DNA of 64,000 bases, from positions 62,001 to 126,000 of the forward strand of contig JBJHCY010000001.1 in assembly GCA_050486265.1 (NCBI GenBank), in the 5' to 3' direction. Origin of the DNA: SLFH01 sp050486265 (lineage in GTDB: Bacteria > Planctomycetota > Phycisphaerae > Phycisphaerales > UBA1924). Below the pieces are notes generated by a model. It made no database searches. It was not told where the DNA came from and was given only the letters and a program-made list of their open reading frames with translations. Each line of letters opens with the position of its first letter. Position 1 is the stretch's first letter. Of the stretch, positions 38,207 through 48,500 are shown piece by piece. A program made the translations under genes and the position numbers.

Positions 38207-40201
38207 ATGCGGCTTTCCAGAATCGGTTTTTCCGGTGTTCGCCCTTCCCGTTTCGGAGCGGTCGCGATCGCGGCGGCGGTCTTGTCGGTCTGCGGGCTCG
38301 GGCACGGGATTGCGTCCGAGACCGAGACGGGTGCACGCGCGACGATCACGGTCGGCGCCGAGAAGCCGCTGGCTGACCTGTTCGCCCAGATCGACCCTCT
38401 GGTGCGTCGGTACGACGAGCATGTGCGCACGCTGGCGAATCCGTTCTTCGAGGGGCGTTCGGCGGGGACGCGGGGTAAAGAGCTCGCTGCGGAGTACCTC
38501 GCGTTCAACTTCGAGCGGATGGGTCTGAAGCCGGCGTTCCCGAGCGTTGAGACCATCGATGGCTCGGAGATCGTGACGCCCGAATCGTCTTTCCATCAGT
38601 CGTTCGAGGTGGGCGGTGGCGTCTCGGCGACAGTGGCCTTTGCGCAGGTGGTGGTCGGGGGCAAGCCCAAGACGCTGGTCGAGAACCGTGATTTCACGGT
38701 GCTGGGCACCAGCGGCGACGGGGCGGCGACGGGGCCGGTGGTGTTCGTCGGGTACTCGATCGAATCGGGGCAGGACGGGTACGCGAGCTATCCCGAGGAC
38801 ACGGATCTTTCCGGGCACATCGCGATGATGTTCCGGTTCGAGCCGATCGGCGAGGACGGCACGAGCCGGTGGCGTGAGAGCGGGGGGTGGACTGCGGCGT
38901 CGGCGTTGAACAGCAAGATCCAGGCTGCGGTTTCGCGCGGGGCGACGGGGGTGATCCTTGTCAACCCGCCCGGGGCGGACGATCCGCGGATCAACCAGCT
39001 TTCGCGGACCGACGAGTTCCGCTCCCGTGCGCGGTCGTCCGTGCCCGTGGTGATGATGAGCCACGAGGCGGCGGGGCGGCTGGCCGATGCGCACGGGTCG
39101 ACCCTCGTCGAGCTCCGGGAAATGGCGGACGAGGGCGGGGGCGTCGAGGTGCTCGGCGGCGCGTCGGTGGTGCTGGCGGCCGAGGTCGGGCGCGAGCGGG
39201 TGGAGACTTGGAATGTCGCGGCGATTCTGCCCGGCTCGGGCGACCTCGCCGACGAGCTGCTGGTGATCGGCGGGCACTACGACCATGTCGGCTACGGGAG
39301 CTTCGGCTCGCGGGCCGGCTCGCGTGGTCGCGGGGCGCTGCATCCGGGCGCCGACGACAACGCGTCGGGCACGGCCGGGGTGCTGCTCTTGGCCGAGAAG
39401 TTCACCAAGGCGTACGCGGAGATGGGCGACGAGCCTCGGCGAACGATCATGTTCATGGGCTTCGGCGCCGAGGAGATGGGGCTGCTGGGCGCGCGTCATT
39501 ATGTGCAGAACCCGATCCGGCCGATCGAGCGGCACTACGCGATGGTCAACCTGGACATGATCGGGTATCTGCGCGACGGGAACCTTGATCTGTTCGGGAC
39601 GGGCACCGCCGAGGAGTTCGAGGCGATTCTCGACCGGCACATCGGGACAAGCGGGCTGAATGTGCGGCGTGTTGCGGGCGGGACGGGCCCGAGCGACCAC
39701 TCGGTGTTTTTCGGCGCCGGGATCCCGGTGTTGTTCTTCCACACGGGGCTGCACTCTGTGTATCACATGCCCGAGGACATCAGCGACTTCATCAACAGGA
39801 CCGGGGCGGTGGAGGTGTGCCGCCTTGCTTACGCGATCGCTTCTGAGCTTGTCACGCGCGAGGAGGCCCTGAGCTTCTCGAGGACGGGTCGCGGGACGAT
39901 GCAGTCCGGCGTGCCGCGTGTGCGTGTGAATGTGCGTTTCGGGATCGCGCCGGGCGACTACGCCGGCGAGGAGCCGGGGATTCTGGTGGGCGAGGTCTTT
40001 GAGGGAACCTCGGCGGACCTTGCGGGGCTGAAGCAGGGCGACCTGATCGTGGAGTGGGGGGGCAAGCGGGTCGAGTCGGTCGAGGCGTGGATGCCGCTGC
40101 TCGGCGAGCACAACCCGGGCGACGAGGTCGAGATCGTTTTCGTGCGTGACGGCGAGCGTCAGACGACGACGGTGGTCTTGCAGGGTCGCGACCAGCGCTG
40201 A
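38207..40201 (+). CDS. Secreted M28-family zinc aminopeptidase with PA and PDZ domains
   Basis: 664 aa. An N-terminal signal peptide (basic start, AVAIAAAVLSVCGLGHGIA) precedes the rest. A PA-like insert lies at about 120-310 (GPVVFVGYSIESG, GVILVNPPGADD). The M28 zinc peptidase domain carries its metal ligands: GGHYDHVGYG, HPGADDNASGTAGVL, FGAEEMGLLGARHYV with the catalytic Glu-Glu, VNLDMIGY and LHSVYHMPEDISD. A C-terminal PDZ domain (LVGEVFEGTSADLAGLKQGD) ends the protein. It probably trims peptides in the periplasm. AGGGAG is 8 nt from the ATG. Confidence 0.94.
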   Translation: MRLSRIGFSGVRPSRFGAVAIAAAVLSVCGLGHGIASETETGARATITVGAEKPLADLFAQIDPLVRRYDEHVRTLANPFFEGRSAGTRGKELAAEYLAFNFERMGLKPAFPSVETIDGSEIVTPESSFHQSFEVGGGVSATVAFAQVVVGGKPKTLVENRDFTVLGTSGDGAATGPVVFVGYSIESGQDGYASYPEDTDLSGHIAMMFRFEPIGEDGTSRWRESGGWTAASALNSKIQAAVSRGATGVILVNPPGADDPRINQLSRTDEFRSRARSSVPVVMMSHEAAGRLADAHGSTLVELREMADEGGGVEVLGGASVVLAAEVGRERVETWNVAAILPGSGDLADELLVIGGHYDHVGYGSFGSRAGSRGRGALHPGADDNASGTAGVLLLAEKFTKAYAEMGDEPRRTIMFMGFGAEEMGLLGARHYVQNPIRPIERHYAMVNLDMIGYLRDGNLDLFGTGTAEEFEAILDRHIGTSGLNVRRVAGGTGPSDHSVFFGAGIPVLFFHTGLHSVYHMPEDISDFINRTGAVEVCRLAYAIASELVTREEALSFSRTGRGTMQSGVPRVRVNVRFGIAPGDYAGEEPGILVGEVFEGTSADLAGLKQGDLIVEWGGKRVESVEAWMPLLGEHNPGDEVEIVFVRDGERQTTTVVLQGRDQR

Positions 40202-40211
40202 TTCTTGTTTG

Positions 40212-40258
40212 CACAGCAGATCCGGCCCGGCCCCCGATCGGGGCCGGGCTGTGTTTTT
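40212..40258 (+). terminator. Rho-independent terminator of the M28 peptidase gene
   Basis: Stem CCCGGCCCC (40226-40234) with GGGGCCGGG (40240-40248), 5-nt loop, extended outside by CACAGC/GCTGTG, then TTTTT at 40254-40258. Confidence 0.9.
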
Positions 40259-40321
40259 GGACCGAGCGGGCGAGATTCGCGAGGACTCGGGCGGGTTGTG
40301 AGGATCGGTGAACGGGTTGGA

Positions 40322-40369
40322 ATTGCCTCTGGGAGAGGCAATGGGGGGGCTTGCGGCCCGTTGTAGACT
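40322..40369 (+). promoter_or_regulatory. Inverted repeat and -10 box upstream of the DUF1800 gene
   Basis: ATTGCCTCT-GGG-AGAGGCAAT at 40322-40342 is a perfect 9-bp inverted repeat. A TAGACT -10-like box follows at 40364-40369, so the repeat would overlap the -35 region, a typical operator position. The stop of the preceding gene is well upstream, behind a terminator. Confidence 0.45.
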
Positions 40370-40415
40370 GGAGCGAGAGCCGCGGCGTGGGCGTTGTGCG
40401 AAGGGAATCGATCGG

Positions 40416-41999
40416 ATGACCAGCCGAACCCAGAGCGTGCAGACTTCGTCCGGGACCGAACGGGCGCGAGCGGGCGGGGACCCCGGGCAGCCGCCGTCTC
40501 AGCCGCTGTCTCATTTGGGCCGGCTGCCGAGCGGTTCTTTCGGGTACGAGGAGGCGCGGCATCTGCTGTGGCGTGCGGGGTTCGGGGGGACGCCCTCGCA
40601 GATCCAGGCGCTGGTGTCGATGGGGGTCGAGCGTGCGGTCGACCACATCGTGGATTACGAGCGGATCCCCTACGAACGGCCGCAGGCGGAAGACTTCGAC
40701 CCGGAGATCATGCGTCCGCCGTCGGAGGAGGAGCGTCGGCGGTACCGCACGGCGCTGCAGAACCAGGACGAGGATGTTGTCGCGAGGTTCCGGATGCGCC
40801 GCCAGGAGCAGCAGCGGGCCGACCGGGCGCAGGTGCGCGAGATGCGCCGGTGGTGGCTTGCGCGGATGGTCGAGTCGCCGCGGCCTCTTGAAGAGAAGAT
40901 GACGCTCTTCTGGCACGGGCACTTCGCGACGGGCTACCGGAAGATCGAGAACAGTTACCACGCGTACATGCAGAACCAGTTCTTCCGCGCCAACGCGACG
41001 GGGAACTTCGGGCGTCTGCTGCGCGGGATCATCCGCGACCCGGCGATGCTTGCGTATCTGGACAACCAGCGGAGCAACCGGCGCAGGCCCAACGAGAACC
41101 TTGCGCGCGAGCTGATGGAGCTGTTCAGCCTCGGCGTGGGCAACTACACCGAGAACGACATCAAGGAGGGAGCGCGGGCGCTGACGGGCTATTCGTTCGA
41201 GCACAACGAATTCGTGTTCGACGAGCAGGCGCACGACCGGGGGACCAAAAGGATCCTCGGGCGGCGGGGGGCGCTCGACGGGGACGGGTTTGTCGACGCG
41301 ATTCTGGCGAGGCGGGCGTGCGCGGAGTTCATCGCCGCGAGGCTGTACTCGTTCTTTGTCGCGGACTTGCCCGCCGATGTGCGGGAGATCGACCGCGAGA
41401 CGCGGAGCTTTGTCGGTCGGCTTGCGACGGTGATCGCGCAGTCGAACTACGAGCTGAAGCCTGCGCTCAAGCGGCTGTTCCGCAGCGATCACTTCTACCA
41501 CGCGCGGTTCCGCAACGACAAGATCAAGAGCCCGGCGGAGCTGGTGGTGGGTGCGGTGCGTTCGCTGTTGACGCCGGCGCGGGACCTGAATCTGGTCGCC
41601 GACGCGATGGGGATGATGGGCCAGGAGCTTTTCCAGCCGCCGAGCGTGCGGGGTTGGCCGGGCGGGCGGACCTGGATCAACACATCGACGCTGTTTGTGC
41701 GCCAGAACGCGTTGGCGTACCTGCTGACGGGCGTTCCGGCCGGGCGGGGGCAGCGGGACCGGACGCCGTTCGATGCGACGGGTGTGCTTGCTGAACTTGA
41801 GAGGGCCGAGCCTGGCGCCTCGAACGATCCGGAGCGGCTGGCGCCGTATCTGTTGCGGGCGACCTTGGGGCGGCGGACGCCCGAGGCGGAGCGGATCGTC
41901 GCGTCGTTCATCCGTGAGAACGGAGGGCGGCCGACGAACGACATGCTGACGGGTGTGCTGCTGCTTGCGACGGCGATGCCGGAGTATCAGCTTTGTTGA
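40416..41999 (+). CDS. DUF1800 family protein
   Basis: 527 aa, AAGGGA 9 nt before the ATG. Matches the DUF1800 family: ARHLLWRAGFGGTPSQIQAL near the N-terminus, WWLARMVESPRPLEEKMTLF, WHGHFATGYRKI, ARELMELFSLGVGNYTENDI and REGARALTGY-type text (KEGARALTGYSF), and FQPPSVRGWPGGRTWINTST. The biochemical role is unknown; DUF1800 genes very often precede a DUF1501 gene, as here. No clear signal peptide is seen on this member. The gap to the DUF1501 gene holds a tandem repeat array. Confidence 0.92.
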   Translation: MTSRTQSVQTSSGTERARAGGDPGQPPSQPLSHLGRLPSGSFGYEEARHLLWRAGFGGTPSQIQALVSMGVERAVDHIVDYERIPYERPQAEDFDPEIMRPPSEEERRRYRTALQNQDEDVVARFRMRRQEQQRADRAQVREMRRWWLARMVESPRPLEEKMTLFWHGHFATGYRKIENSYHAYMQNQFFRANATGNFGRLLRGIIRDPAMLAYLDNQRSNRRRPNENLARELMELFSLGVGNYTENDIKEGARALTGYSFEHNEFVFDEQAHDRGTKRILGRRGALDGDGFVDAILARRACAEFIAARLYSFFVADLPADVREIDRETRSFVGRLATVIAQSNYELKPALKRLFRSDHFYHARFRNDKIKSPAELVVGAVRSLLTPARDLNLVADAMGMMGQELFQPPSVRGWPGGRTWINTSTLFVRQNALAYLLTGVPAGRGQRDRTPFDATGVLAELERAEPGASNDPERLAPYLLRATLGRRTPEAERIVASFIRENGGRPTNDMLTGVLLLATAMPEYQLC

Positions 42000-42020
42000 G
42001 TTTGCAGGGTTGATGACGGG

Positions 42021-42181
42021 AGAACACTGGCGGTCAAGCCGCCAGTGCCACAGGATGCGGGAGACACTGGCGGGCGAGCCGCCAGTGCCACAGGGGGCGG
42101 GAGACACTGGCGGGCGAGCCGCCAGTGCCACAGGGGGCGGGAGAACACTGGCGGTCAAGCCGCCAGTGCCACAGGATGCGG
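42021..42181 (+). repeat. Four tandem 40-bp units, each with a perfect palindrome
   Basis: Units at 42021-42060, 42061-42100, 42101-42140 and 42141-42181. Each contains CACTGGCGG and CCGCCAGTG arms around a 5-nt centre. The centre is TCAAG in units 1 and 4 and GCGAG in units 2 and 3. Units 2 and 3 are identical and units 1 and 4 nearly so, giving an A-B-B-A order. The array fills the gap between the DUF1800 and DUF1501 genes. A single copy of the same palindrome lies at 14335-14357. Confidence 0.9.
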
Positions 42182-42213
42182 GCCATGTCGGACGGCCTGA
42201 GAGGAATGGAACG

Positions 42214-43539
42214 ATGGACCTGCACGATGTCAACGCGTTCACGCGGCGTCAGTTTCTACACCGGGGGCTGACGCTCGCCTCGGCGACGCTTGCCGTGCCG
42301 GCGTTTTTGCAGCGTTCGGCGTTGGCGATGCCCGGTCCGACCGAGGCGCTGAGCTCGCTTGCGGGCGTGCCCGAGGGCAATGTGCTTGTTGTGATCCAGC
42401 TCTCGGGGGGCAACGACGGGCTGAACACGGTGATCCCGTTTGCGCACGATCAGTACTACCGCGTGCGCCCGGGCATCGGCGTCCGCCAGCAGGACGCGAT
42501 CGGGCTTTCGCAGGAGCAGGGCATCGGGCTGCACCCGGCGATGGGGCCGATCAAGAGTCTGTACGACGAGGGGCTGTGCACGATCGTGCAGGGCGTGGGG
42601 TACCCGAATCCGAATCGATCGCACTTCATGTCGATGGATATCTGGCAGACCGCCGACACCAACGGCACCGGCAACGGGTGGCTCGGGCGCTACATCGACA
42701 GCCAGTGCTGCGGCTACGGCAAGGGCGAGTCGGGGACGCCCGAGGGCGAGGAGCCTCGCCCGCCCGCTCAGCTGCCGGTACAGCCGCCGATCGCGATCGG
42801 GCGTGTGGCGCCGCTGGCGTTGCAGGGCGATCATCTGCAGCCGATCAGCTTCGAGTCGGCCGAGCTCTTTCGCTGGACGGGCGAGGACATCCACGCGGCG
42901 CTTGCGGCGGCCAAGGAAAAGCTTTCTGCCCGCGAGGACCATCACCACGGCAACGCGGAGTTTCTGACGCGCACGGCGCTGGACGCGCGCGTGAGCTCGG
43001 ATCTGATCCGCAAGGCCGTGGCGTCGCGGCCGCTGGTGCGGTATCCGAACTCGCGTCTGGCGCAGCAGCTTGCGATGATCGCGAGCATGATCCGCGCCGG
43101 GATGCCGACACGCGTGTACTACGCGACGCTGGGCGGGTTCGACACGCACGCGGGGCAGGGCGGAGCGCAGGGCGCGCACGCGCGGTTGCTCACCCAGCTC
43201 GCCGAGGCGACCTCGGCGTTTTACAACGACCTGAAGCGGCAGGGTAACGCCGAGCGCGTGCTGACGATGAGCTTCAGCGAGTTCGGGCGGCGCGTCGGGC
43301 AGAACGCCTCGGGCGGGACCGACCACGGGACGGCGGCGCCGATGTTCCTCTTCGGCCCGATGGTGCGCCCGGGCGTGCACGGCGCGCATCCCTCGCTGAC
43401 GGATCTCGACCAGGGCGACCTGAAGTTTCATACGGACTTCCGGTCGGTGTATGCCGCGATTCTGGCGCGGTGGCTCAAGGCGGATGTGCGGACGGTGCTG
43501 GGGCGGGACTTCCGGCCGGTGGATGTGGTCAGAAGCTAA
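42214..43539 (+). CDS. DUF1501 family protein with Tat signal
   Basis: 441 aa, GAGGA 8 nt before the ATG. A twin-arginine signal is visible (TRRQFLHRGLTLASATLAVP), so it is probably exported folded. DUF1501 landmarks: VLVVIQLSGGNDGLNTVIPF, GIGLHPAMGPIKSLYDEGL, GVGYPNPNRSHFMSMDIWQT, YYATLGGFDTHAGQ and MSFSEFGRRVGQNASGGTDH. The family belongs to the alkaline-phosphatase/sulfatase-like fold, but its substrate is unknown. It is the usual partner of DUF1800. Confidence 0.93.
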   Translation: MDLHDVNAFTRRQFLHRGLTLASATLAVPAFLQRSALAMPGPTEALSSLAGVPEGNVLVVIQLSGGNDGLNTVIPFAHDQYYRVRPGIGVRQQDAIGLSQEQGIGLHPAMGPIKSLYDEGLCTIVQGVGYPNPNRSHFMSMDIWQTADTNGTGNGWLGRYIDSQCCGYGKGESGTPEGEEPRPPAQLPVQPPIAIGRVAPLALQGDHLQPISFESAELFRWTGEDIHAALAAAKEKLSAREDHHHGNAEFLTRTALDARVSSDLIRKAVASRPLVRYPNSRLAQQLAMIASMIRAGMPTRVYYATLGGFDTHAGQGGAQGAHARLLTQLAEATSAFYNDLKRQGNAERVLTMSFSEFGRRVGQNASGGTDHGTAAPMFLFGPMVRPGVHGAHPSLTDLDQGDLKFHTDFRSVYAAILARWLKADVRTVLGRDFRPVDVVRS

Positions 43540-43755
43540 GAGTTTCTCCTCACAATATCTTTTATCTCGTGCACCACCTTTGGGGCGAGGACGCTGTGTC
43601 TCACACGACAGTGTCGCATCGCTGCATGTGCAAAAATCTGTTCGCGCAGTGAATCCGCGTTCTCAATTGCTGCCGAAGCCCCCTTCAGCGTCCAGTAATC
43701 CGGGCTGGGATCAAGGGCGGCGGTTCTCGCCGACCCGCAGCAGAAAGGGAAGAAC

Positions 43756-45291
43756 ATGGATCGGGCACGCGGAAAGCGGATGGGTTCGTCGTTTGCATTT
43801 GTGGCGGCCGCCGGTGCGGCGGCGGGGGCGGCGTTTGGGCAGGCGACGATCCGGGTGCCGTCGGAGGCGCCGACGATCGGGGCCGCGGTCGCGATGGCGG
43901 AGACCGGCGACACGGTGCTGGTTGCGCCGGGCGTCTATGCCGAGCGGGTCGAGATTGTCGGCAAGGCGATCAGGCTGGTCGGCGAGGGCGGGGCTTCCGT
44001 GACCGTGCTCGACGCGGAGGGCGGGGGCTTTGCGCTGCGGATCCATGGCGACTCGCAGGTGTCGGGGTTCACGATCACCGGCGCCGCGAACTCGCCGGGT
44101 CAGAACGACGGGACGGGGCTTGCCGTGACCGGCGGCTCGCCGGTGATCCGGGACTCTGTCATCAGCGGCAACAGCGGGCTTGAGGGCGGGGGCGTGCGCG
44201 TGCGGAACGCGTCGGTCACGCTCGAGCGCGTGACGATCGAGGGGAACCAGGCGCCCGTCGGCGGCGGTCTGCACGCGTGGGCCAGCGATGTGACCCTCCG
44301 CGATGTGCGGATCCTCGACCACAACACATCCAGCAACGGCGGCGGCCTGTTCGTCGTGGGCGGGTCGGTGACCGCCAGCGATCTGCTGCTTTCGAGGAAT
44401 ATCTCGGGGACCAACGGCGGGGGCGCGTACATCGTGCACGCCGACCTCGACATCACCCGGCTCGAAGCGATTGAGAACGGCGAGGCGACGGTCAACACCG
44501 ACGGCAATGTGAACTTCAACACGCTCGCTGGCGGCGGGCTGTTTCTCAACGCCGTCACGGGCCGGATCGACCGCTCGCGTTTCGTGGACAACCGCGGCTT
44601 TGCGGGCGGGGCGATCTACATCGCGCAGACAAGCCCGATCGAGATCGTCAACACGCTGGTGACCGGCAGTCTGGCGGGGCAGGGGGCGATCCTTGTGAAC
44701 AACGCCGAGCCGCTGATCGTCAACTGCACGATCGTCGACAACAACCAGTGGGGCCTGTTCTCGCGGATGGGTCGTGCGCCGATCGTGCGCAACAGCGTCT
44801 TCTCGGGCAACCAGATCGGGCACTCCAGCCTCTGCATCGGCGGGCAGGGGCAGGCCGATGTGGCTTGGACGCTTGTCAACGGCGACGCGAGCGCCAATCT
44901 CGGCGACGGGATGATCTTTGCCGACCCGATGCTCGATGCGGACTTTGCGCCGCTGCCCGGCTCGCCGGTGATCGACGCGGGCAACAACGACGCGGCGCCG
45001 GGCGGCGTGACGCTCGACCTCTTGGGCGGTGACCGTTTCGTGAACGATCCGGACACGCCGAGCTCGGGCGTCGGCGTGGGGCCGATCGTGGACCTCGGGG
45101 CGATCGAGTTCTCGCCGCTGGACGCCTGCCCGGCGGACATGCACGGCGACGGGAGCGTGCACGCCGACGACTTCTTCCTCTTCCTGCACTTCTTTGCGAC
45201 CGGTCACGATCGGGCCGACTTCAACCGCGACGGCGTGATCGACGCGACGGACTTCTTTGACTATCTGGCCGCGTTTGCCTCGGGCTGCTGA
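43756..45291 (+). CDS. Secreted right-handed beta-helix protein with GC-type dockerin
   Basis: 511 aa, AAGGGAAG about 7 nt before the ATG. An N-terminal signal peptide (SSFAFVAAAGAAAGAAFGQA) is followed by a pectin-lyase-like parallel beta-helix (about 30-390) with repeated short units such as VSGFTITGAANS, IRDSVISGNSGLEGGGV and IVNTLVTGSLAGQG. The C-terminus is a two-loop EF-hand-like module (HGDGSVHADDFFLFLHFF, NRDGVIDATDFFDYLAAFA) ending exactly in Gly-Cys. The beta-helix suggests carbohydrate or surface binding; no catalytic residues could be assigned. It is the first of five GC-tailed genes here. Confidence 0.88.
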   Translation: MDRARGKRMGSSFAFVAAAGAAAGAAFGQATIRVPSEAPTIGAAVAMAETGDTVLVAPGVYAERVEIVGKAIRLVGEGGASVTVLDAEGGGFALRIHGDSQVSGFTITGAANSPGQNDGTGLAVTGGSPVIRDSVISGNSGLEGGGVRVRNASVTLERVTIEGNQAPVGGGLHAWASDVTLRDVRILDHNTSSNGGGLFVVGGSVTASDLLLSRNISGTNGGGAYIVHADLDITRLEAIENGEATVNTDGNVNFNTLAGGGLFLNAVTGRIDRSRFVDNRGFAGGAIYIAQTSPIEIVNTLVTGSLAGQGAILVNNAEPLIVNCTIVDNNQWGLFSRMGRAPIVRNSVFSGNQIGHSSLCIGGQGQADVAWTLVNGDASANLGDGMIFADPMLDADFAPLPGSPVIDAGNNDAAPGGVTLDLLGGDRFVNDPDTPSSGVGVGPIVDLGAIEFSPLDACPADMHGDGSVHADDFFLFLHFFATGHDRADFNRDGVIDATDFFDYLAAFASGC

Positions 45292-45397
45292 GGGCCCCTC
45301 GTTTCGCCGGTCGGTCTGGGCGGACGGGCGACGCCGTTGTGTTCGGGTGGTGGGGGGAGGTCGGCAGGGCGTTATCGGGATTCGCCTCTCGTTTCAG

Positions 45398-45446
45398 GCC
45401 CCGCGATCGTCCGATGCTTGGGCGGTCGCGGGGCTTGTGGTACATT
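45398..45446 (+). promoter_or_regulatory. Promoter TTGGGC-17-TACATT with overlapping hairpin
   Basis: TTGGGC at 45418-45423 and TACATT at 45441-45446 have 17-nt spacing. The -35 lies in the loop of a 9-bp perfect inverted repeat: GCCCCGCGA at 45398-45406 and TCGCGGGGC at 45426-45434. It drives the subtilase gene with a leader of about 100 nt. Confidence 0.5.
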
Positions 45447-45549
45447 TGGGAGACGAGCCTTCGCGTCCTTCACGCTTTCAATCCCGAGTGTTGTCACCCG
45501 ATTGAGCGCTCGGCCGGGCCCGCGGCCGGAGCGACCGAGGAATTTCATC

Positions 45550-48500
45550 ATGGACCATCGATCGATCTCCGTCATTGTGCTGGCCTGTGCGGCCGGGTTT
45601 GTTCCTTCGTCGCTTGGCGATGACGCCGCTGCGGGCGGGCTCGTGGTGGGGGTGTCGGGCGGGATGCACACGCTGGCTGTCGAGGGGCGGCCGGCGTTCC
45701 ATATGTCCGAGCGGGCGATCGCCAACGGGCGGTTGATCGCCGTTGCGGGCACGGCGTACTCGGTGGCGATATGGGACGAGGGTCCCGCGGCGACGAGGCG
45801 GTACGCGGTGCTGGCGGATGGTCGGCGGGTGAGCCGTGTTCGAGAGCAGCGGCGGCTGATCAAACTGCAGGGCGCGCACTTCGATCCGCTGCTGGGTGAT
45901 GTTGGTCGTGACGGGGCGGGCGAGCCCGCGTTGCCGGCGCACCTCATGGCCGGGGGCGACTCGGAGCTGTACATCGTGCAGTTCAAGACGCGTCCGATCG
46001 AGGCGTACCGCGAGGCGGTGCGTGGGCTCGGGGGCGTGGTGCACCAGTTCCTCGCCGATCAGGCGCATGTGGTGCGGATGGACCGGGCGACGCGCGACGC
46101 GGTCGAGGCGCTGCCGTTTGTGCGCTGGGTTGGCGAGATGCACCCGGCGTACAAGGTCGAGCCGTTTGTCAGGCACGAGCTTGCCGAGGAGTTGTTTGCG
46201 CCGGCGCGTCGGTACAACATCAAGGTGCTCGAGGCCGACAACGCGATGAAGCAGCGCGTGGCGGCGGAGATCGAGGCGCTGGGCGGGACGATCGACCGCC
46301 TGACGGCCGACGGCTTCCTGCTCGAGGCGACGCTGGACCAGGGCCAGCTTCTGCGTGTGCTCTCGATGAACGATGTGCAGTTTGTCGATCGCTGGTTCGA
46401 GCCCGAGGACGATATGGACCTCGCCAGGATCATCAGCGGGGCGAATGTGATCGAGACCGTGTACGGCTACACCGGCCAGGGCGTGCGGGGCGAGGCGATG
46501 GACGGCGGGCTGCTGACGAGCCATGTCGAGTTCGCCAACAAGAACATCCTGATCCACGGGGGCAATTCGTCGAGCACCGGGCACGGGACGCCGGTGACCG
46601 GGATCATCTTCGGCGAGGGGATCAACAACGCCCAGTCGCGCGGGGTGATGCCCGACGCGGAGACGATTATCTTCAACGCGCGTTCCACGGTGAGCAACCG
46701 GCACCAACACACGGCCGAGCTCGTTGACCCCAGCGGGCCCTACCGCGCCGTCTTCCAGACCAACAGTTGGGGCAGCGGCCGGACCACCTTCTACACCAAT
46801 GTCTCCGCGGAGATGGACGACATCATCTTCAACACCAACCTCGTCATCACCCAGTCGCAGTCCAACGCGGGCAACCGGGACTCGCGCCCGCAGGCGTGGT
46901 CGAAGAACATCGTTTCCGTCGGCGGCGTGCGCCACTACAACACGCTGACCAAGAGCGACGACGCGTGGGCGGGCGGCGCCAGCATCGGCCCCGCCGACGA
47001 CGGACGCATCAAGCCCGACCTCACCCATTTTTACGACAGCATCTGGACCACGGGCGGCGACAGCAACACCCACTACCGCAACTTCAGCGGCACCAGCGGC
47101 GCGACGCCGATCACCGCGGGCTACTTCGGCCTGTTCCACCAGATGTGGGCCGGCGGGGTCTTCGGCAACGATGTCTCCGGCGGGGATGTGTTCGATGAGC
47201 GGCCCAACGCGACGACCGCCAAGGCGATGATGATCAACACCGCGGCGCAGTATTCGTTCAGCTCGCCCGCCGACGACCTTTCCCGCGCCAAGCAGGGGTG
47301 GGGCATGGTGGATCTGGGGATCGCGCACAACGACCGCGATCGGTTCTTTGTGATCGATGAGTCGGAGGTGCTCGGAGAGTTCGAGAGCCACACCCGCAGC
47401 GTGCTGATCGGCCCGAACGACTCGGACTTCCGTGTGACGATGGTGTATGTCGATCCCGCGGGCAACCCGCAGGCGACGGTCGCCCGGATCAACGACCTGA
47501 GCCTCCGCGTCGTCTCGCCCTCGGGCGTCGAGTACTGGGGCAACAACGGGCTGTTCGAGGGGAACTGGTCGCAGCCGGGGGGCGATTCCAACACCGTCGA
47601 CACCGTCGAGAATGTCTTTGTCCAGAGCCCCGAGGCTGGGCTTTGGACCGTCGAGGTGATCGCCGACGAGATCAACCAGGACGCCCGCCCGGGTGATCCG
47701 GGGCTGAACGCGGGGTTCGCGCTGGTCGTCGCTGGCGGCGAGGTCGTGCCCACGGCGTTTACGATCGCGCTGCCGACGGGCGCGCCCGAGTTCGTGGCGC
47801 CGGGCGAGCCGATGATGTTCCCCGTCGAGATCACGCCGGGCGCAGAGACGGTGGCGCCGGGCGAGGCGGTGTTTCACTATCGCTATGACGACGGGCCGTT
47901 TGTTTCGGTTCCGATGGCGTACCTCGGCGACGATGTGTTCGAGGCCGTGCTGCCCCCGGCCAACTGCGGCGACGAGCCGGAGTTCTTCATCGGCGCCCGC
48001 GGCAGCGGGGGGACGGAGCTGACCCTCCCGGCAAACGCACCCGCTTCGGTGTACGAGGCCGATGTCGGCGTGGTCGATGTCGTCTTCGACGACGATTTCG
48101 AGACCGACAAGGGCTGGACGGTCTTCGACACGCCCGCGCTCACCGACGGGACATGGGAGCGGGGCGTGCCCATCCCGTGGTCGGTGTGCGATCGCGGGAA
48201 CCCGCCGTCGGACTTCGACGGTTCCGGCCAGTGCTACCTGACGGCCAACCGCGCGACGCCGAGCTGCAACAGCGATGTCGACGAGGGCGCGACGATCCTG
48301 ACGAGCCCGCGCATCGACGCATCGGGCGGCGAGGCGGTGCTGTCTTACGCCCGCTGGTTCAGCAACACGCGGGGCAACAACCCAGGCGTCGACCCGTTCG
48401 ACATCGAGGTCTCCAACGACGACGGCGAGACCTGGACACTGCTGGAGCGTGTCGGCCCCAACGACGGGCAGAACGACGGCGGCTGGTTCTATGTGTCGTT

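Noticed and set aside
42021..42181. CRISPR-like array
   Set aside because: The units are directly adjacent with no unique spacers, and each unit is itself palindromic; no cas genes are present.
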